The notes under the pieces are model-generated. The model was not told the origin of the DNA. It worked only from the letters and a program-made list of their open reading frames with translations, and did not search any database. From Propionibacteriaceae bacterium (GTDB lineage: Bacteria > Actinomycetota > Actinomycetes > Propionibacteriales > Propionibacteriaceae), in NCBI GenBank assembly GCA_030532575.1, contig JAUNKV010000018.1, positions 16,071 through 53,843 on the forward strand: a DNA stretch of 37,773 nt, given 5' to 3'. The first letter of the stretch is position 1. Each line of letters opens with the position of its first letter. Below, piece by piece: positions 18,315 to 26,762 of this stretch. A program made the position numbers and the translations under genes.

Positions 18315-19421
18315 ATGAATGAGCCACTGCCCCGAGCCCGCGAATGGGCCAAGACCATGCACGGTCACGGCGACGACGTCGTGACTGCCCACCGTGACTC
18401 CGCCCAGCGCGTCGATCCTGCCCCGATGAGGCGACGCGAGCAGCGCGAGGAGTTGGAGCGACTGACCCTGAACCCAGCCGCCACCTTCTCCGACGGGGCG
18501 GGGGAGCGGGCGGTGCCGGAGGAGCCGTGCGAGTTCCGCACCTGCTTCGAGCGGGACCGGGACCGGATCGTCCACTCGGCCTCGTTCCGCCGCCTGGCGG
18601 GCAAGACCCAGGTGGTGGTCTACCCCCGCGACCACCAGCGGACCCGCCTCACCCACGCCATCGAGGTGGCACAGTGTGCGGTTGCGATGGCCAGGGGGAT
18701 CGGGGCCAACATCGCCCTGACCGACGCGATGGCGCTCGGCCACGACTGCGGGCACGGCCCCGGTGGGCATGCCTCCGAGGATGCCTTCGACGCCTACATC
18801 CCAGAGGGCTACGACCACGGCCCGTGGGGGGCCGACGTGGTGCTGCAGGGGCTGAACCTCACCGCCCAGACCCTGGATGGAATTCGCAACCACTCCTGGT
18901 CACGTCCGGCCCCCGCCACCCTGGAGGGCGAGCTGGTCAGCTGGGCGGATCGGATCGCTTACTGCGCCCACGACCTGGAGGACGCCATCGACGCCGGGAT
19001 CGTCACCCCGTCGGAGGTGCCGGGGGTCGTCCGGGAACGTGTGGGTATCCAGCGCAGGGAGCAGCTGGCCCACTTCCTCAAGGCGGTCATCACCACCACG
19101 ATGACCACCGGCCGGGTCGGGATGGATGCCGAGACCGCAGCGGCCCTGGCGGCCCTCAGGGAGTTCAACTACGAGCGCATCTACACCCGCCCTGAATCGG
19201 TGGCCCAGTCGCTGACGGTGGTGAAGATCCTGCAGGGCCTGGTGGACTGGTTCCTGGAACACCCGAACACCCTGCCCGCGGAGTACCGGCAGGAGGACCC
19301 GGTACGAGGTGTCGTCACCTATGTCGGGGGCATGACGGATCGGTTCGCCTTCGAGCACGCCGAGCGACTGCTCGGCTGGAACCCAGCCCTGCTGCCGCCG
19401 GGCATCGGACGTGGAGCATGA
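18315..19421 (+). CDS. dgt: Deoxyguanosinetriphosphate triphosphohydrolase-like protein (Dgt)
   Basis: HD-domain dNTP triphosphohydrolase expected to cut dNTPs to deoxynucleosides and tripolyphosphate. The 368-residue protein has the FERDRDRIVHSASFRRLAGK segment, then the HD metal site made of RTRLTHAIEVAQ and GHDCGHGPGGH, and the DRIAYCAHDLEDA block, all diagnostic of the Dgt family. No Shine-Dalgarno is visible before the ATG at 18315; the upstream sequence has TTGACG at 18283 and CATACT at 18298 but with poor spacing, so the start could be a few codons later. Confidence 0.92.
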   Translation: MNEPLPRAREWAKTMHGHGDDVVTAHRDSAQRVDPAPMRRREQREELERLTLNPAATFSDGAGERAVPEEPCEFRTCFERDRDRIVHSASFRRLAGKTQVVVYPRDHQRTRLTHAIEVAQCAVAMARGIGANIALTDAMALGHDCGHGPGGHASEDAFDAYIPEGYDHGPWGADVVLQGLNLTAQTLDGIRNHSWSRPAPATLEGELVSWADRIAYCAHDLEDAIDAGIVTPSEVPGVVRERVGIQRREQLAHFLKAVITTTMTTGRVGMDAETAAALAALREFNYERIYTRPESVAQSLTVVKILQGLVDWFLEHPNTLPAEYRQEDPVRGVVTYVGGMTDRFAFEHAERLLGWNPALLPPGIGRGA

Positions 19422-19489
19422 CGGAAGTCATGGCGAAGTGGTGACTGAACCCCTGCGTACAGGTGGCTCTTCAACTCCACGATGGAGGC

Positions 19490-20395
19490 ATGAAAGCCAT
19501 TGAACTGACAGGGGTGCGCAAGCACTTCCGCTCCCCGAGCGGGGAGGTGAGGGCCGTCGCTGGGATCGACCTCGAGATCGACCGGGGCGAGGTGGTGGCC
19601 TTCCTCGGCCGCAACGGGGCGGGAAAGACCACCACCATCGACATGATCCTGGGCCTCACCCAGCCCACCTCGGGCCGGGTCGCCGTGCTCGGCGGCACGG
19701 CCAGACAGGCGGTGCTCAAGGGCGCCGTCGGGGCGCTGCTGCAAACTGGCGGCCTGTTGAACGACCTCACGGTGCTCGAGACCATCCAGATCATCGCCTC
19801 CATCCAGGGCAGCCAGGACCGGGTGGACCGTGCCATTGCTGAGGCGAACCTGGAGCATCTGCAAAAACGCCGGGTCTCGCGCTGCTCCGGTGGTGAGCAG
19901 CAGCGGATCAAGTTCGCGCTGGCGCTGCTGACTGACCCCGAACTGCTGATCCTGGACGAACCGACGGCGGGGCTGGACGTCAACGCCCGCCGCGACTTCT
20001 GGGACGCGATGCACGCCCATGCCCGGGATGGCCGAACCGTGCTGTTCGCCACCCACCTGATGGAGGAGGCAGACAACTTCGCCCACCGGATCGTGGTCAT
20101 CGACCAGGGGCAGGTGATCGCCGACGGCGCCACGGGCGAGATCAGGGCGATGACGAACCGCCGCCGGGTCAGCGCCGTGCTGCCCGAGACCGGGGCCGCT
20201 GAACTGATGGTCGAACTCGGTGCCCTGCTCGGGGATGACCACGCCGTGGAGGGACGACGACTGAGCGCCACCGTCGCCGATTCCGATGCGCTCGCCCTGG
20301 CCCTGCTGAGGCGGGGCTGCCGTGACCTGGAGGTCACCACCCCCAGCCTGGAGGAGGCCTTCGTGGCCCTGACCACCGAAGGAGAGACGCGATGA
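19490..20395 (+). CDS. ABC transporter ATP-binding protein (export type)
   Basis: ATPase subunit of an ABC-2 type exporter, 301 residues. Walker A GRNGAGKTTT, signature CSGGEQQR (a Cys replaces the usual first Leu), Walker B LLILDEPTAGLD and the switch histidine in FATHLMEEAD are all present, with a DrrA/NatA-like C-terminal extension. ATG 19490 has GGAGG very close upstream; an in-frame GTG at 19463 is the alternative start. The stop overlaps the permease start by four bases (ATGA), the first of several tight junctions in this operon. Confidence 0.88.
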   Translation: MKAIELTGVRKHFRSPSGEVRAVAGIDLEIDRGEVVAFLGRNGAGKTTTIDMILGLTQPTSGRVAVLGGTARQAVLKGAVGALLQTGGLLNDLTVLETIQIIASIQGSQDRVDRAIAEANLEHLQKRRVSRCSGGEQQRIKFALALLTDPELLILDEPTAGLDVNARRDFWDAMHAHARDGRTVLFATHLMEEADNFAHRIVVIDQGQVIADGATGEIRAMTNRRRVSAVLPETGAAELMVELGALLGDDHAVEGRRLSATVADSDALALALLRRGCRDLEVTTPSLEEAFVALTTEGETR

Positions 20396-21150
20396 ATTTC
20401 ACCTGGTTCCGCATCGAGATGGCCCGGAATCTCCGGGATGTCAACAACCTGCTGTTCACCTTCGCCCTGCCGGTGTGCATGTACCTACTGTTCGGCACCC
20501 AGGCCTACGCGGAGAACTCCATCGGCAACGGCAATGTCGCCTTCCAGGTGATGTCCTCGATGGCAGGCTACGCTGCCGTCATCTCAGCCACCGCCATCGC
20601 GGCTCTGGCCGCCACCGAGGCAACCCTGGGCTGGGGACGGCAGCTCGGGTTGACCCGGCTGCGTCCCATCGGTTTCATCGGGGCCAAGACCCTGATCGGG
20701 CTGACGATGGGAGGCATCGCTTCCGGGCTGCTGTTCATCGTCGGCATCTTCACCGGGGCCAAGGCCGACACCTGGTGGATCTGGGTCTCCAGCTGGCTCA
20801 TCAGCCTCATCGGCTCGGTGCTCTTCGTCCTCTACGGGCTGGGCACCGCCCTGCTGATGCGCTCCGAGAACGCCGTCGGCATCGCTTCCGGGGCGATCGT
20901 CTTCCTCGCCTTCTTCGGCAATGTTTTCATACCGCTGGAGGGGATCATGCTGCAGATCGCCCGCTTCACCCCGATGTACGGCTATGTTGGGCTGGTGCGA
21001 TGGCCACAGCTGGAGGGCAAGGTGCTGCAACCCACGGGAGAGACGATCACCGATTCGGTGTGGCTCCTGATCGCCAACGTGGTGGCCTGGGCCGTGATCT
21101 TCGCCCTGCTGGCCCTGCTCGGGCAGCGACGCTCCCGCACGAGGCTGTGA
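20392..21150 (+). CDS. ABC-2 type transporter permease
   Basis: Membrane partner of the preceding ATPase, 252 residues with about six predicted membrane segments (for example TFALPVCMYLLFG, AAVISATAIAALAA, GVL/SVLFVLYGLGTALL and VVAWAVIFALLALL). The layout matches ABC-2 exporters of drugs or lipids. Overlaps the ATPase stop by four bases and is followed after seven bases by the sensor kinase gene, so export and sensing are probably one regulatory unit. Confidence 0.88.
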   Translation: MNFTWFRIEMARNLRDVNNLLFTFALPVCMYLLFGTQAYAENSIGNGNVAFQVMSSMAGYAAVISATAIAALAATEATLGWGRQLGLTRLRPIGFIGAKTLIGLTMGGIASGLLFIVGIFTGAKADTWWIWVSSWLISLIGSVLFVLYGLGTALLMRSENAVGIASGAIVFLAFFGNVFIPLEGIMLQIARFTPMYGYVGLVRWPQLEGKVLQPTGETITDSVWLLIANVVAWAVIFALLALLGQRRSRTRL

Positions 21151-21157
21151 GCCGCAG

Positions 21158-22228
21158 ATGAGGAAGCTGCTGTTCGGGCGCTGGAAGGGGATGCTCATGG
21201 CCTCGGTGTGGCTGGTGTTCCTGATCTTCCCCTTCCTCCTCCTGAACCAGCAGCCTGATGTGGCACGACGCTGGGTCGGGTACGCCGCGATGGCCCTGTT
21301 CGTGCTGGTCTACGTCTCCTCCTTCGTCCACCTCGGCATCCTGCTGGAGGGCAGGGCTCGCAGGGTGCAGCTGCTGCGGGGCCTGCTGTTGCTGACCCTG
21401 GGCGTGGCGATGGCCTGGGCAGGTGATGACCCGAGCCTGGGGCTCAGCATGGCCCCCTTCGTCATGGCCTACACCGTGTGGGGGCTCTGGCCGCCGCTAC
21501 GACTGGTGGCCTCGCTCGGTGTGCTGGCGGCAGGGGCAATGGTGTGGGGGATGACCGGATGGAGCCTGTACCTGCTGATCCCGCTCGGGGCAGCGGTGCT
21601 GGTGGGGGTCAGCGGGGCCGTGGGGGTCGGCGGCACCGAGCTGGAGATCGAGGATGCACAACGGCGGGAGGAGCAGCTGCTGACCGAGAACCGCGAACGC
21701 CTCGCCCGTGACGTCCACGACCTGGTGGGACACACCCTGACGGTGGCCAACCTCAAGTTGCAGCTGGCGGAGCGGCTGCTGGAGACCGACCCGACCCGGG
21801 CCAGGGCCGAGCTCGCCGCCACCCAGCAGTTCATCGGCCAGGCCCAGGAGGAGCTGCGGGGCAGCGTCACCGGGATGCTGCAGCGCCCAGTCAGCGTGGA
21901 GCTGGTGGCATCCCGACGGAGCCTGGAGGAGGCAGGGCTGGAAGTGACGGTGGTTGGGGACCCCGCCGTCATCCCTGAACGGCTGGCCCCGGTGCTCGGC
22001 TGGATACTGCGCGAGGCCACCACCAACGTGCTGCGCCACGCACAGGCCAACCGGGTGACGATCCAGTTCAGCGTCACCGGTTTCCTGATGACCGATGACG
22101 GTCTTGGGGTGCGCGGCACCGAGGGACGAGGAATCCCTGGCATGAGGCAGCGCAGCGCAGCGGCCGGGGCCAGCTTCCGGCTTGTCTCTGTGCCTGCAGG
22201 AGGCAGCGAGGTGCAGGTGAGATGGTGA
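21158..22228 (+). CDS. Sensor histidine kinase, DesK/NarX-like (HisKA_3)
   Basis: The 356-residue protein has several N-terminal membrane segments up to about residue 155 with almost no extracellular domain, so it probably senses the membrane or the adjacent transporter. The phospho-acceptor His187 lies in RDVHDLVGHTL, the HisKA_3 motif. The ATPase part shows the N box EATTNVLRHA and DDGLG with GRGIPGMRQR. The HATPase region is rather short between the N box and the DDGLG motif, as in other compact DesK-like kinases. The response-regulator start overlaps its stop by seven bases. Confidence 0.88.
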   Translation: MRKLLFGRWKGMLMASVWLVFLIFPFLLLNQQPDVARRWVGYAAMALFVLVYVSSFVHLGILLEGRARRVQLLRGLLLLTLGVAMAWAGDDPSLGLSMAPFVMAYTVWGLWPPLRLVASLGVLAAGAMVWGMTGWSLYLLIPLGAAVLVGVSGAVGVGGTELEIEDAQRREEQLLTENRERLARDVHDLVGHTLTVANLKLQLAERLLETDPTRARAELAATQQFIGQAQEELRGSVTGMLQRPVSVELVASRRSLEEAGLEVTVVGDPAVIPERLAPVLGWILREATTNVLRHAQANRVTIQFSVTGFLMTDDGLGVRGTEGRGIPGMRQRSAAAGASFRLVSVPAGGSEVQVRW

Positions 22229-22827
22229 AGGTGCTGATCGCCGACGACCAGGCCCTCGTGCTGGAGGGGATGGCCGCGCTGCTCGCCCTGGAGCACGACA
22301 TCGAGGTGGTGGCGAAGGTCACCCGGAGCGAGGAGGTGGTTCCCGCCGCCCGAGCTGCGGGGGTCGAGGTGTGCCTGCTGGACATCCAGATGCCGGGCAT
22401 GGACGGGATCGAGACCGCAGCCCGGGTCCGCGACGAGCTGCCAGGGGTCCGGGTCATCATCGTCACCACCTTCGACCGTCCCGGCTACCTCCGTCGGGCG
22501 CTCGACGCCGGAGTCATCGGTTTCGTGGTCAAGACCACCCCGGCGCGGGTCCTGGCAGAGGCGGTACGTCGCGCCCAGCAGGGCCTGCGAACCGTGGACC
22601 CGGCCCTGGCCAATGAGCTGCTGTTCTCCGGGCCGAACCCGCTGACGCCACGCGAACAGGAGGTGCTGCGGCTGGCCCGCTTCGGAGACCCCATCGCCCG
22701 GCTCGCCGCGCAGCTGCACCTGTCCCAGGGAACCGTGCGCAACCACCTCTCCAGCGCCATCGGCAAGACCGGGGCCACGAACCGGGTGGAGGCCGCCCGC
22801 ATCGCCACCGAACGTGGCTGGTTGTGA
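22222..22827 (+). CDS. Response regulator, NarL/DesR family
   Basis: Two-domain regulator of 201 residues. The receiver domain has the acidic pair in IADDQALVLEGM, the phospho-acceptor Asp54 in LLDIQMPGMDGIE and the conserved Lys in VVKTTPA. The C-terminal LuxR-type helix-turn-helix is LTPREQEVLRLARFG followed by AAQLHLSQGTVRNHLSSA. It overlaps the kinase gene and completes an ATPase-permease-kinase-regulator operon; by analogy with other such operons it likely activates the transporter genes. Confidence 0.92.
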   Translation: MVKVLIADDQALVLEGMAALLALEHDIEVVAKVTRSEEVVPAARAAGVEVCLLDIQMPGMDGIETAARVRDELPGVRVIIVTTFDRPGYLRRALDAGVIGFVVKTTPARVLAEAVRRAQQGLRTVDPALANELLFSGPNPLTPREQEVLRLARFGDPIARLAAQLHLSQGTVRNHLSSAIGKTGATNRVEAARIATERGWL

Positions 22828-22860
22828 GACAAAATGCCCTCCAAGGCTACCCTTGGCGTC

Positions 22861-23499
22861 ATGACCATGGCTGTCACCGAAGCGATCGCTGTTGCCCGGT
22901 CCGAGGTGGCGAAGGCCACTGACGCGACCATTCCCCAGTACACCCGCAATCTCGTGTGGCAGGCCCTGCTCCAGGGCCGCCTGCCACTCGTTGCCGCCCG
23001 CAGCCGTATCGCTCGGCTCGAACTGGCATGTGTGCGTCACGTCCAGCACATCTGGGACGCCACCTATCCGGGTGATCCCGCGGTGGAACAGCTTCTCCAG
23101 CTGGCCGAGGACCTGCTGGCGGGCCGAGTGGAGCTCCCGGTCCAGGATGAACGAATGAGCTGTCTGGAAGCTTTCGCCGATTGGACCAGGAGACGGTACG
23201 GGGAAGACATCAACGACCCTGCCAAGGCAGCGGCACATCATGTGCTCACCGCTGCGTGGCGTGCGTGCGTCACAGCTGAGTGGGCAGTCGGGGAGCATGA
23301 CGGGGTCATTTTCCGGGATGACCCTGATGGGTGGCGCGATGAAGACGACGACGCGTGGGACCGAGCCACGGACTACGACTGTGCTTGTGCCGTCGGAGGG
23401 CCATCCTGGGAGGAAGCCGAGCGCATCGACCTGGAAGCCCGGCGCAAGTTCTGGACCTGGTGGCTGGATGTCGCGGTTCCTCAAGCGGAGCAGGGCTGA
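22861..23499 (+). CDS. Conserved hypothetical protein, Imm5-like
   Basis: A 212-residue, mostly helical, tryptophan- and acid-rich cytoplasmic protein. The core RLPLVAARSRIARLELACVRHV followed by AEDLLAGRVELP and a second helical block with AAHHVLTAAWRAC resembles the Imm5 immunity family, found beside polymorphic toxins and also alone in Actinobacteria. No toxin gene lies beside it. No Shine-Dalgarno is present; TACCCT at 22848-22853 is exactly seven bases before ATG 22861, so a leaderless start is likely. The alternative ATG at 22834 lies upstream of that box. A CCAAGG/CCTTGG inverted repeat (22841-22856) overlaps the box and could bind a regulator. Confidence 0.5.
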   Translation: MTMAVTEAIAVARSEVAKATDATIPQYTRNLVWQALLQGRLPLVAARSRIARLELACVRHVQHIWDATYPGDPAVEQLLQLAEDLLAGRVELPVQDERMSCLEAFADWTRRRYGEDINDPAKAAAHHVLTAAWRACVTAEWAVGEHDGVIFRDDPDGWRDEDDDAWDRATDYDCACAVGGPSWEEAERIDLEARRKFWTWWLDVAVPQAEQG

Positions 23500-23522
23500 T
23501 CCCAGCCCCTGAGCAGACCCTC

Positions 23523-23528
23523 TACACT
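23523..23528 (+). promoter_or_regulatory. -10 box of dnaG, leaderless geometry
   Basis: TACACT ends seven bases before the dnaG ATG at 23536 and no Shine-Dalgarno lies between. This is the spacing expected when transcription begins at the A of the start codon. No clear -35 hexamer is seen. Confidence 0.5.
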
Positions 23529-23535
23529 TCGCAGC

Positions 23536-25368
23536 ATGGCGGGCAGGATTCACGAGGAGGACATCGCCCTGGTCCGGGAGCGGGCCAGGATCGACGATGT
23601 GGTGCGCGACTACGTTGCCCTCAAATCCGCAGGGGGCGGCTCCTACAAGGGCCTGTGCCCGTTCCACGACGAGAAGACCCCAAGCTTCACCGTCTCGCCG
23701 TCGCGCGGCTTCTTCCACTGCTTCGGCTGCGGCGAGGGGGGTGATGTCATCACCTTCCTGCAGCGGCAGCAGAACCTGGGCTTCGTGGAGGCCGTGCAGG
23801 TGCTGGCCGACCGGTTCGGGGTCACCTTGCGCACCATCGACGACGGGCAGGGCCCCGGCCAGCCCGCGGGGATGCGCAAGCGGGTGCTCGAGGCCAACGA
23901 GGCGGCTGCAGCTTATTTCGCAGCTCAACTCGGCTCCCCGGAGGCCATCGTCGCCCGCCAGTTCCTGGATCAGCGGGGCTTCAACCGGGACCACGCGCTG
24001 CACTTCTCCCTCGGCTACGCCCCCAGGGGCGGCTCAGCGTTGCGGCAGCAGTTGCGCCGCGAGGGCTTCGACGACGAGGTGCTGAAGGCAGCAGGGCTGA
24101 TCCGTGACGGCGGCCGGGACTTCTTCGTGGGTCGGCTGCTGTGGCCCATCCGGGACTCCGCCAGTGCGGTGCTCGGGTTCGGGGCCAGACGTATCCACGA
24201 CGATGACCGGCTGCCCGCCAAGTACATCAACACCCCCGAATCCCCGGTCTACAAGAAGTCCCAGGTGCTCTACGGGCTGGACCTGGCCAGGCAGGCCATC
24301 GGCAAACGTGCCCAGGCCGTGGTCGTCGAGGGATACACCGATGTGATGGCCGCCCACATCTCCGGGGTGGACACCGCGGTGGCCTCCTGCGGCACCGCCT
24401 TCGGCGACGACCACGCCCGCCGTCTGCAACGCCTGCTCGGCACCCACGACGGGCTTCACGGCGAGGTGGTCTTCACCTTCGACGGTGACGAGGCTGGGCA
24501 GAAGGCGGCGCTCAAGGTGTTCCAGGGCGACCGGAACTTCAGCGCCCAGACCTACGTGGCTGTCGAACCCTCCGGGCTCGACCCCTGCGACCTGTGGCTG
24601 CGCGACGGTGAGGCTGCGGTACGGGAACTGGTCAGCCGCCGCATCCCGCTGTACAACTTCGTGATGGCCAACGTCCTCAAGGGCTACGACCTGGACCGGG
24701 CGGAGGGGAGGCTGGGGGCGCTCCGGGAGGCGGCGACCCTGCTGGGCTCCATCCGCGACAGGTCGATGGTGGGGGAGTACCTCAGGGATCTGGCCGCGAT
24801 GCTCGGCATGGACCTGGAGCAGGTGCGCCGCGAGGTGGCCCGCTCCCAGCGTCGCGGCGGCGAGCAGGCCCCGGCCATGCCCCGTGCGGAGGGGCTACCC
24901 GCAGGCTGGCCGGACCCCAGGGAACCAGGCCTGCAGCTGGAGCGAGACACCGTGAAGCTGCTCCTGCAGCGTCCTTTCCTGTTCGACGCCTCCTGGAACT
25001 CCCTGCGCGAGGAGGAGTTCAGCCACCCCGCCTACGCCGCGTTGTTCCGGCTGCTGGCCCCGGTGGAGCCGACCGAGAGCTGGACCAGCGACCTCGTCGC
25101 AGCCGCCCCCAACCAGGAGACGGCGGGGCTGCTGCGGATGCTCGCCGTCGAACCCCTGCTGAGCGAGGACCCCGACGAGCAGTACGTGCTGGAACACACC
25201 GACCGACTCCACCTGGTCGACCTGGCCAGACGCATCGACGACCTGAAGTCTCGCCTGAAGCGCACCAACCCGGTCAACGATCCTGAAGGCCACAAGGAGA
25301 TGTTCGCCGAGCTGACCGGGATGGAGATGCAGCGCAAACTCCTCCTGGACCGCATCCGCCGCGACTGA
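23536..25368 (+). CDS. dnaG: DNA primase DnaG
   Basis: Synthesises RNA primers for replication. The 610-residue protein has the N-terminal CHC2 zinc site at Cys41, His44, Cys62 and Cys65, the RNA-polymerase domain, and the Toprim catalytic core with Glu265 in VVVEGYTDVM and the acidic DGDE at 316-319. A C-terminal helicase-interaction domain follows after a Gly/Pro-rich linker near residue 455. The start is fixed by the IHEEDIALVRERARIDDVV segment typical of DnaG N-termini. It converges on a sigma-factor gene 22 bases away, a rearranged version of the familiar dnaG-rpoD neighbourhood. Confidence 0.96.
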   Translation: MAGRIHEEDIALVRERARIDDVVRDYVALKSAGGGSYKGLCPFHDEKTPSFTVSPSRGFFHCFGCGEGGDVITFLQRQQNLGFVEAVQVLADRFGVTLRTIDDGQGPGQPAGMRKRVLEANEAAAAYFAAQLGSPEAIVARQFLDQRGFNRDHALHFSLGYAPRGGSALRQQLRREGFDDEVLKAAGLIRDGGRDFFVGRLLWPIRDSASAVLGFGARRIHDDDRLPAKYINTPESPVYKKSQVLYGLDLARQAIGKRAQAVVVEGYTDVMAAHISGVDTAVASCGTAFGDDHARRLQRLLGTHDGLHGEVVFTFDGDEAGQKAALKVFQGDRNFSAQTYVAVEPSGLDPCDLWLRDGEAAVRELVSRRIPLYNFVMANVLKGYDLDRAEGRLGALREAATLLGSIRDRSMVGEYLRDLAAMLGMDLEQVRREVARSQRRGGEQAPAMPRAEGLPAGWPDPREPGLQLERDTVKLLLQRPFLFDASWNSLREEEFSHPAYAALFRLLAPVEPTESWTSDLVAAAPNQETAGLLRMLAVEPLLSEDPDEQYVLEHTDRLHLVDLARRIDDLKSRLKRTNPVNDPEGHKEMFAELTGMEMQRKLLLDRIRRD

Positions 25369-25390
25369 GAGGGCACGGATTGAGGCCTGG

Positions 25391-26119
25391 TCAGGCAACC
25401 TGGGGCAGCTTCGGGGTGCGGCACTGCTCACCCTCGAGCAGCTCCTTGGCGGCCTGGATACCAGTCTCCTCCAAGCGGCGGACCGTCGAGGGGGAGACCC
25501 CCAGCGTCCTGGACAAGACGGTGCGTGTGGTGGGACGGGTGCCGATGCCATAACGCTTGCGGAGCACCCATCCGGCCTGCCCGAGCAGATCCAGCAGTTC
25601 CCAGCAGGGACGCTCCACCTCCTCCATCCCGCCGTCGGTGGCGGTGTACTCCTGAGGCAGACGCTCCAGTGAGGTCCAGCGGACCTGTTCCCGCCGCCCA
25701 CTGTGATGGCGCACCAGCTCCATCGAGATTCGGCCGTGCAGGGAGCGCTGCCGCACAGCACGGGTGACGTAACGGTGGATCAGTGTGCTGAACCGGGTGC
25801 CACGGCGCTGATCGAAGCGGGGGATCGCCTCACCGAGGGCGAGACAGCCCTCCTGGAACAGCTCCTCCAGCTCGATGCCGCTCAGCCGGGCCTCGGCAGC
25901 AGCGATCTTCATCACGAGCCGCAGGTTCGCGGTGAACAACCGGTGGCGGGCCTGGAGACCGGCCTCCACCATGGCCTGAAGGTCAGCCGAGTCCCAGGAA
26001 CCACTCCCGGTCTCCAGGAGGTGGGCCGCGTAGGTGGCTGCCTCAATGGTTCGGAAGAGCTCAACCTCCTCGGCGAGATCGATGAGTGGGGCGGTGAAAT
26101 GGGTGCGTGAGATGTTCAT
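25391..26119 (-). CDS. Small sigma-70 family RNA polymerase sigma factor
   Basis: A 242-residue protein starting MNISRTHFTAPLIDLAEEVELF. Region 1.2-like sequence (DLAEEVELFRTIEAATYAAHLLETG) is followed by region 2: ANLRLVMKIAAAEARLSG, LEELFQEGCLALGEAIPRFD and RGTRFSTLIHRYVTRAVRQ, matching the core-binding and -10-recognition helices. A short region 3 leads to region 4.2, RTLGVSPSTVRRLEETGIQAAKELL. It is far shorter than a primary sigma factor and lacks an acidic region 1.1, so it is an alternative (group 2-3-like) factor. ATG 26119 has GAGG four bases upstream; an extension to 26263 runs over tandem upstream repeats and is not credible. Regulon unknown. Confidence 0.82.
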   Translation of the reverse strand: MNISRTHFTAPLIDLAEEVELFRTIEAATYAAHLLETGSGSWDSADLQAMVEAGLQARHRLFTANLRLVMKIAAAEARLSGIELEELFQEGCLALGEAIPRFDQRRGTRFSTLIHRYVTRAVRQRSLHGRISMELVRHHSGRREQVRWTSLERLPQEYTATDGGMEEVERPCWELLDLLGQAGWVLRKRYGIGTRPTTRTVLSRTLGVSPSTVRRLEETGIQAAKELLEGEQCRTPKLPQVA

Positions 26120-26168
26120 GACCTCAGGCTCGCAGCCCGAACTCTCGCGTACCAGAGCTTGGAGCGGT

Positions 26169-26201
26169 ATTGACAACACCAGCCCACACATTGACAACAC
26201 C
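26169..26201. repeat. Tandem 12-base direct repeats upstream of the sigma gene
   Basis: ATTGACAACACC occurs at 26169-26180 and again at 26190-26201, a 21-base period (two helical turns). The repeats lie between the divergent sigma-factor start (26119) and the conserved gene start (26252). On the plus strand each contains TTGACA, but no -10 box follows at the right distance; on the minus strand each contains TTGTCA. A pair of binding sites on one DNA face is the simplest reading. Confidence 0.55.
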
Positions 26202-26251
26202 TGCGTGGCTTCGGGAGACACCTGCCGGTGTGGACGCGGCACAATGGGGAC

Positions 26252-26743
26252 ATGGCCAAACACTCGTTACCCTCCGATCTTCGCGTCAGCCTCGCCGCCC
26301 AGTTGGGTGAGGAGCCGCGACTGCTGGCGTGGGCCGAGGGGGAGCAGGGCCAATGGCTGGTGGCGAGCCGTCGGGAATTCGCTCACCTCAAGGACGGCAC
26401 CTGGCAGGTCTGGCCCTGGGAGGAGGTGCTCGGCGGCGGTTGGCGCAAGGACCCGGCGAGCCTGCACTGGTACACCACGAAGGGACAGTGGGACTGCCCC
26501 CTGCCCGCACCTGGGGAACTCCCGGGGGTCTTCAGGGAACGGGTCCAGGCCTCGACGGTGATGAGCGCCACCCACGACGTTCCCGGCGGCAGCGTCACCC
26601 TCACCGCCCGCAGGGCACCAGGAGGCGACGAGCCGGTGCAGTGGCTGGCCAGCGCCACTGGACAGGTCGACCTGAATGCTCCAGAGATCGCAGCGCTGGT
26701 CGTGGCGGAGACCGACCGGCTGAAGGTGGAATACGGATTGTGA
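26252..26743 (+). CDS. Conserved actinobacterial hypothetical protein
   Basis: A 163-residue soluble protein, starting MAKHSLPSDLRVSLAAQLGE. The central part (GQWLVASRREFAHLKDGTWQVWPWEEVLGGGW) reads like the beta-rich, PH-like domain of a widespread actinobacterial family of unknown function in which a residue pair near W-x-W-E-x-V recurs. No enzyme motif is visible. CACAAT at 26240-26245 lies six bases before the ATG, compatible with leaderless expression; GGGGA next to the ATG is too close to be a good ribosome site. The phosphatase gene follows 19 bases after the stop. Confidence 0.6.
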   Translation: MAKHSLPSDLRVSLAAQLGEEPRLLAWAEGEQGQWLVASRREFAHLKDGTWQVWPWEEVLGGGWRKDPASLHWYTTKGQWDCPLPAPGELPGVFRERVQASTVMSATHDVPGGSVTLTARRAPGGDEPVQWLASATGQVDLNAPEIAALVVAETDRLKVEYGL

Positions 26744-26762
26744 CTGGCGGTAGCCTCCAGGC

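Noticed and set aside
21469-24003. An 844-codon minus-strand frame opposite the kinase, regulator and dnaG start
   Set aside because: Runs antisense across four well-supported genes and has no coherent domain.
26170-26196. TTGACA hexamers as -35 boxes for the gene at 26252
   Set aside because: No -10 hexamer lies 16-19 bases downstream of either copy; the likely -10 CACAAT is more than 40 bases away.
26120-26263. A longer N-terminus for the sigma factor starting at 26263
   Set aside because: The added 48 residues would be encoded by the tandem repeats and divergent promoter region and do not look like sigma region 1; ATG 26119 has a ribosome site.
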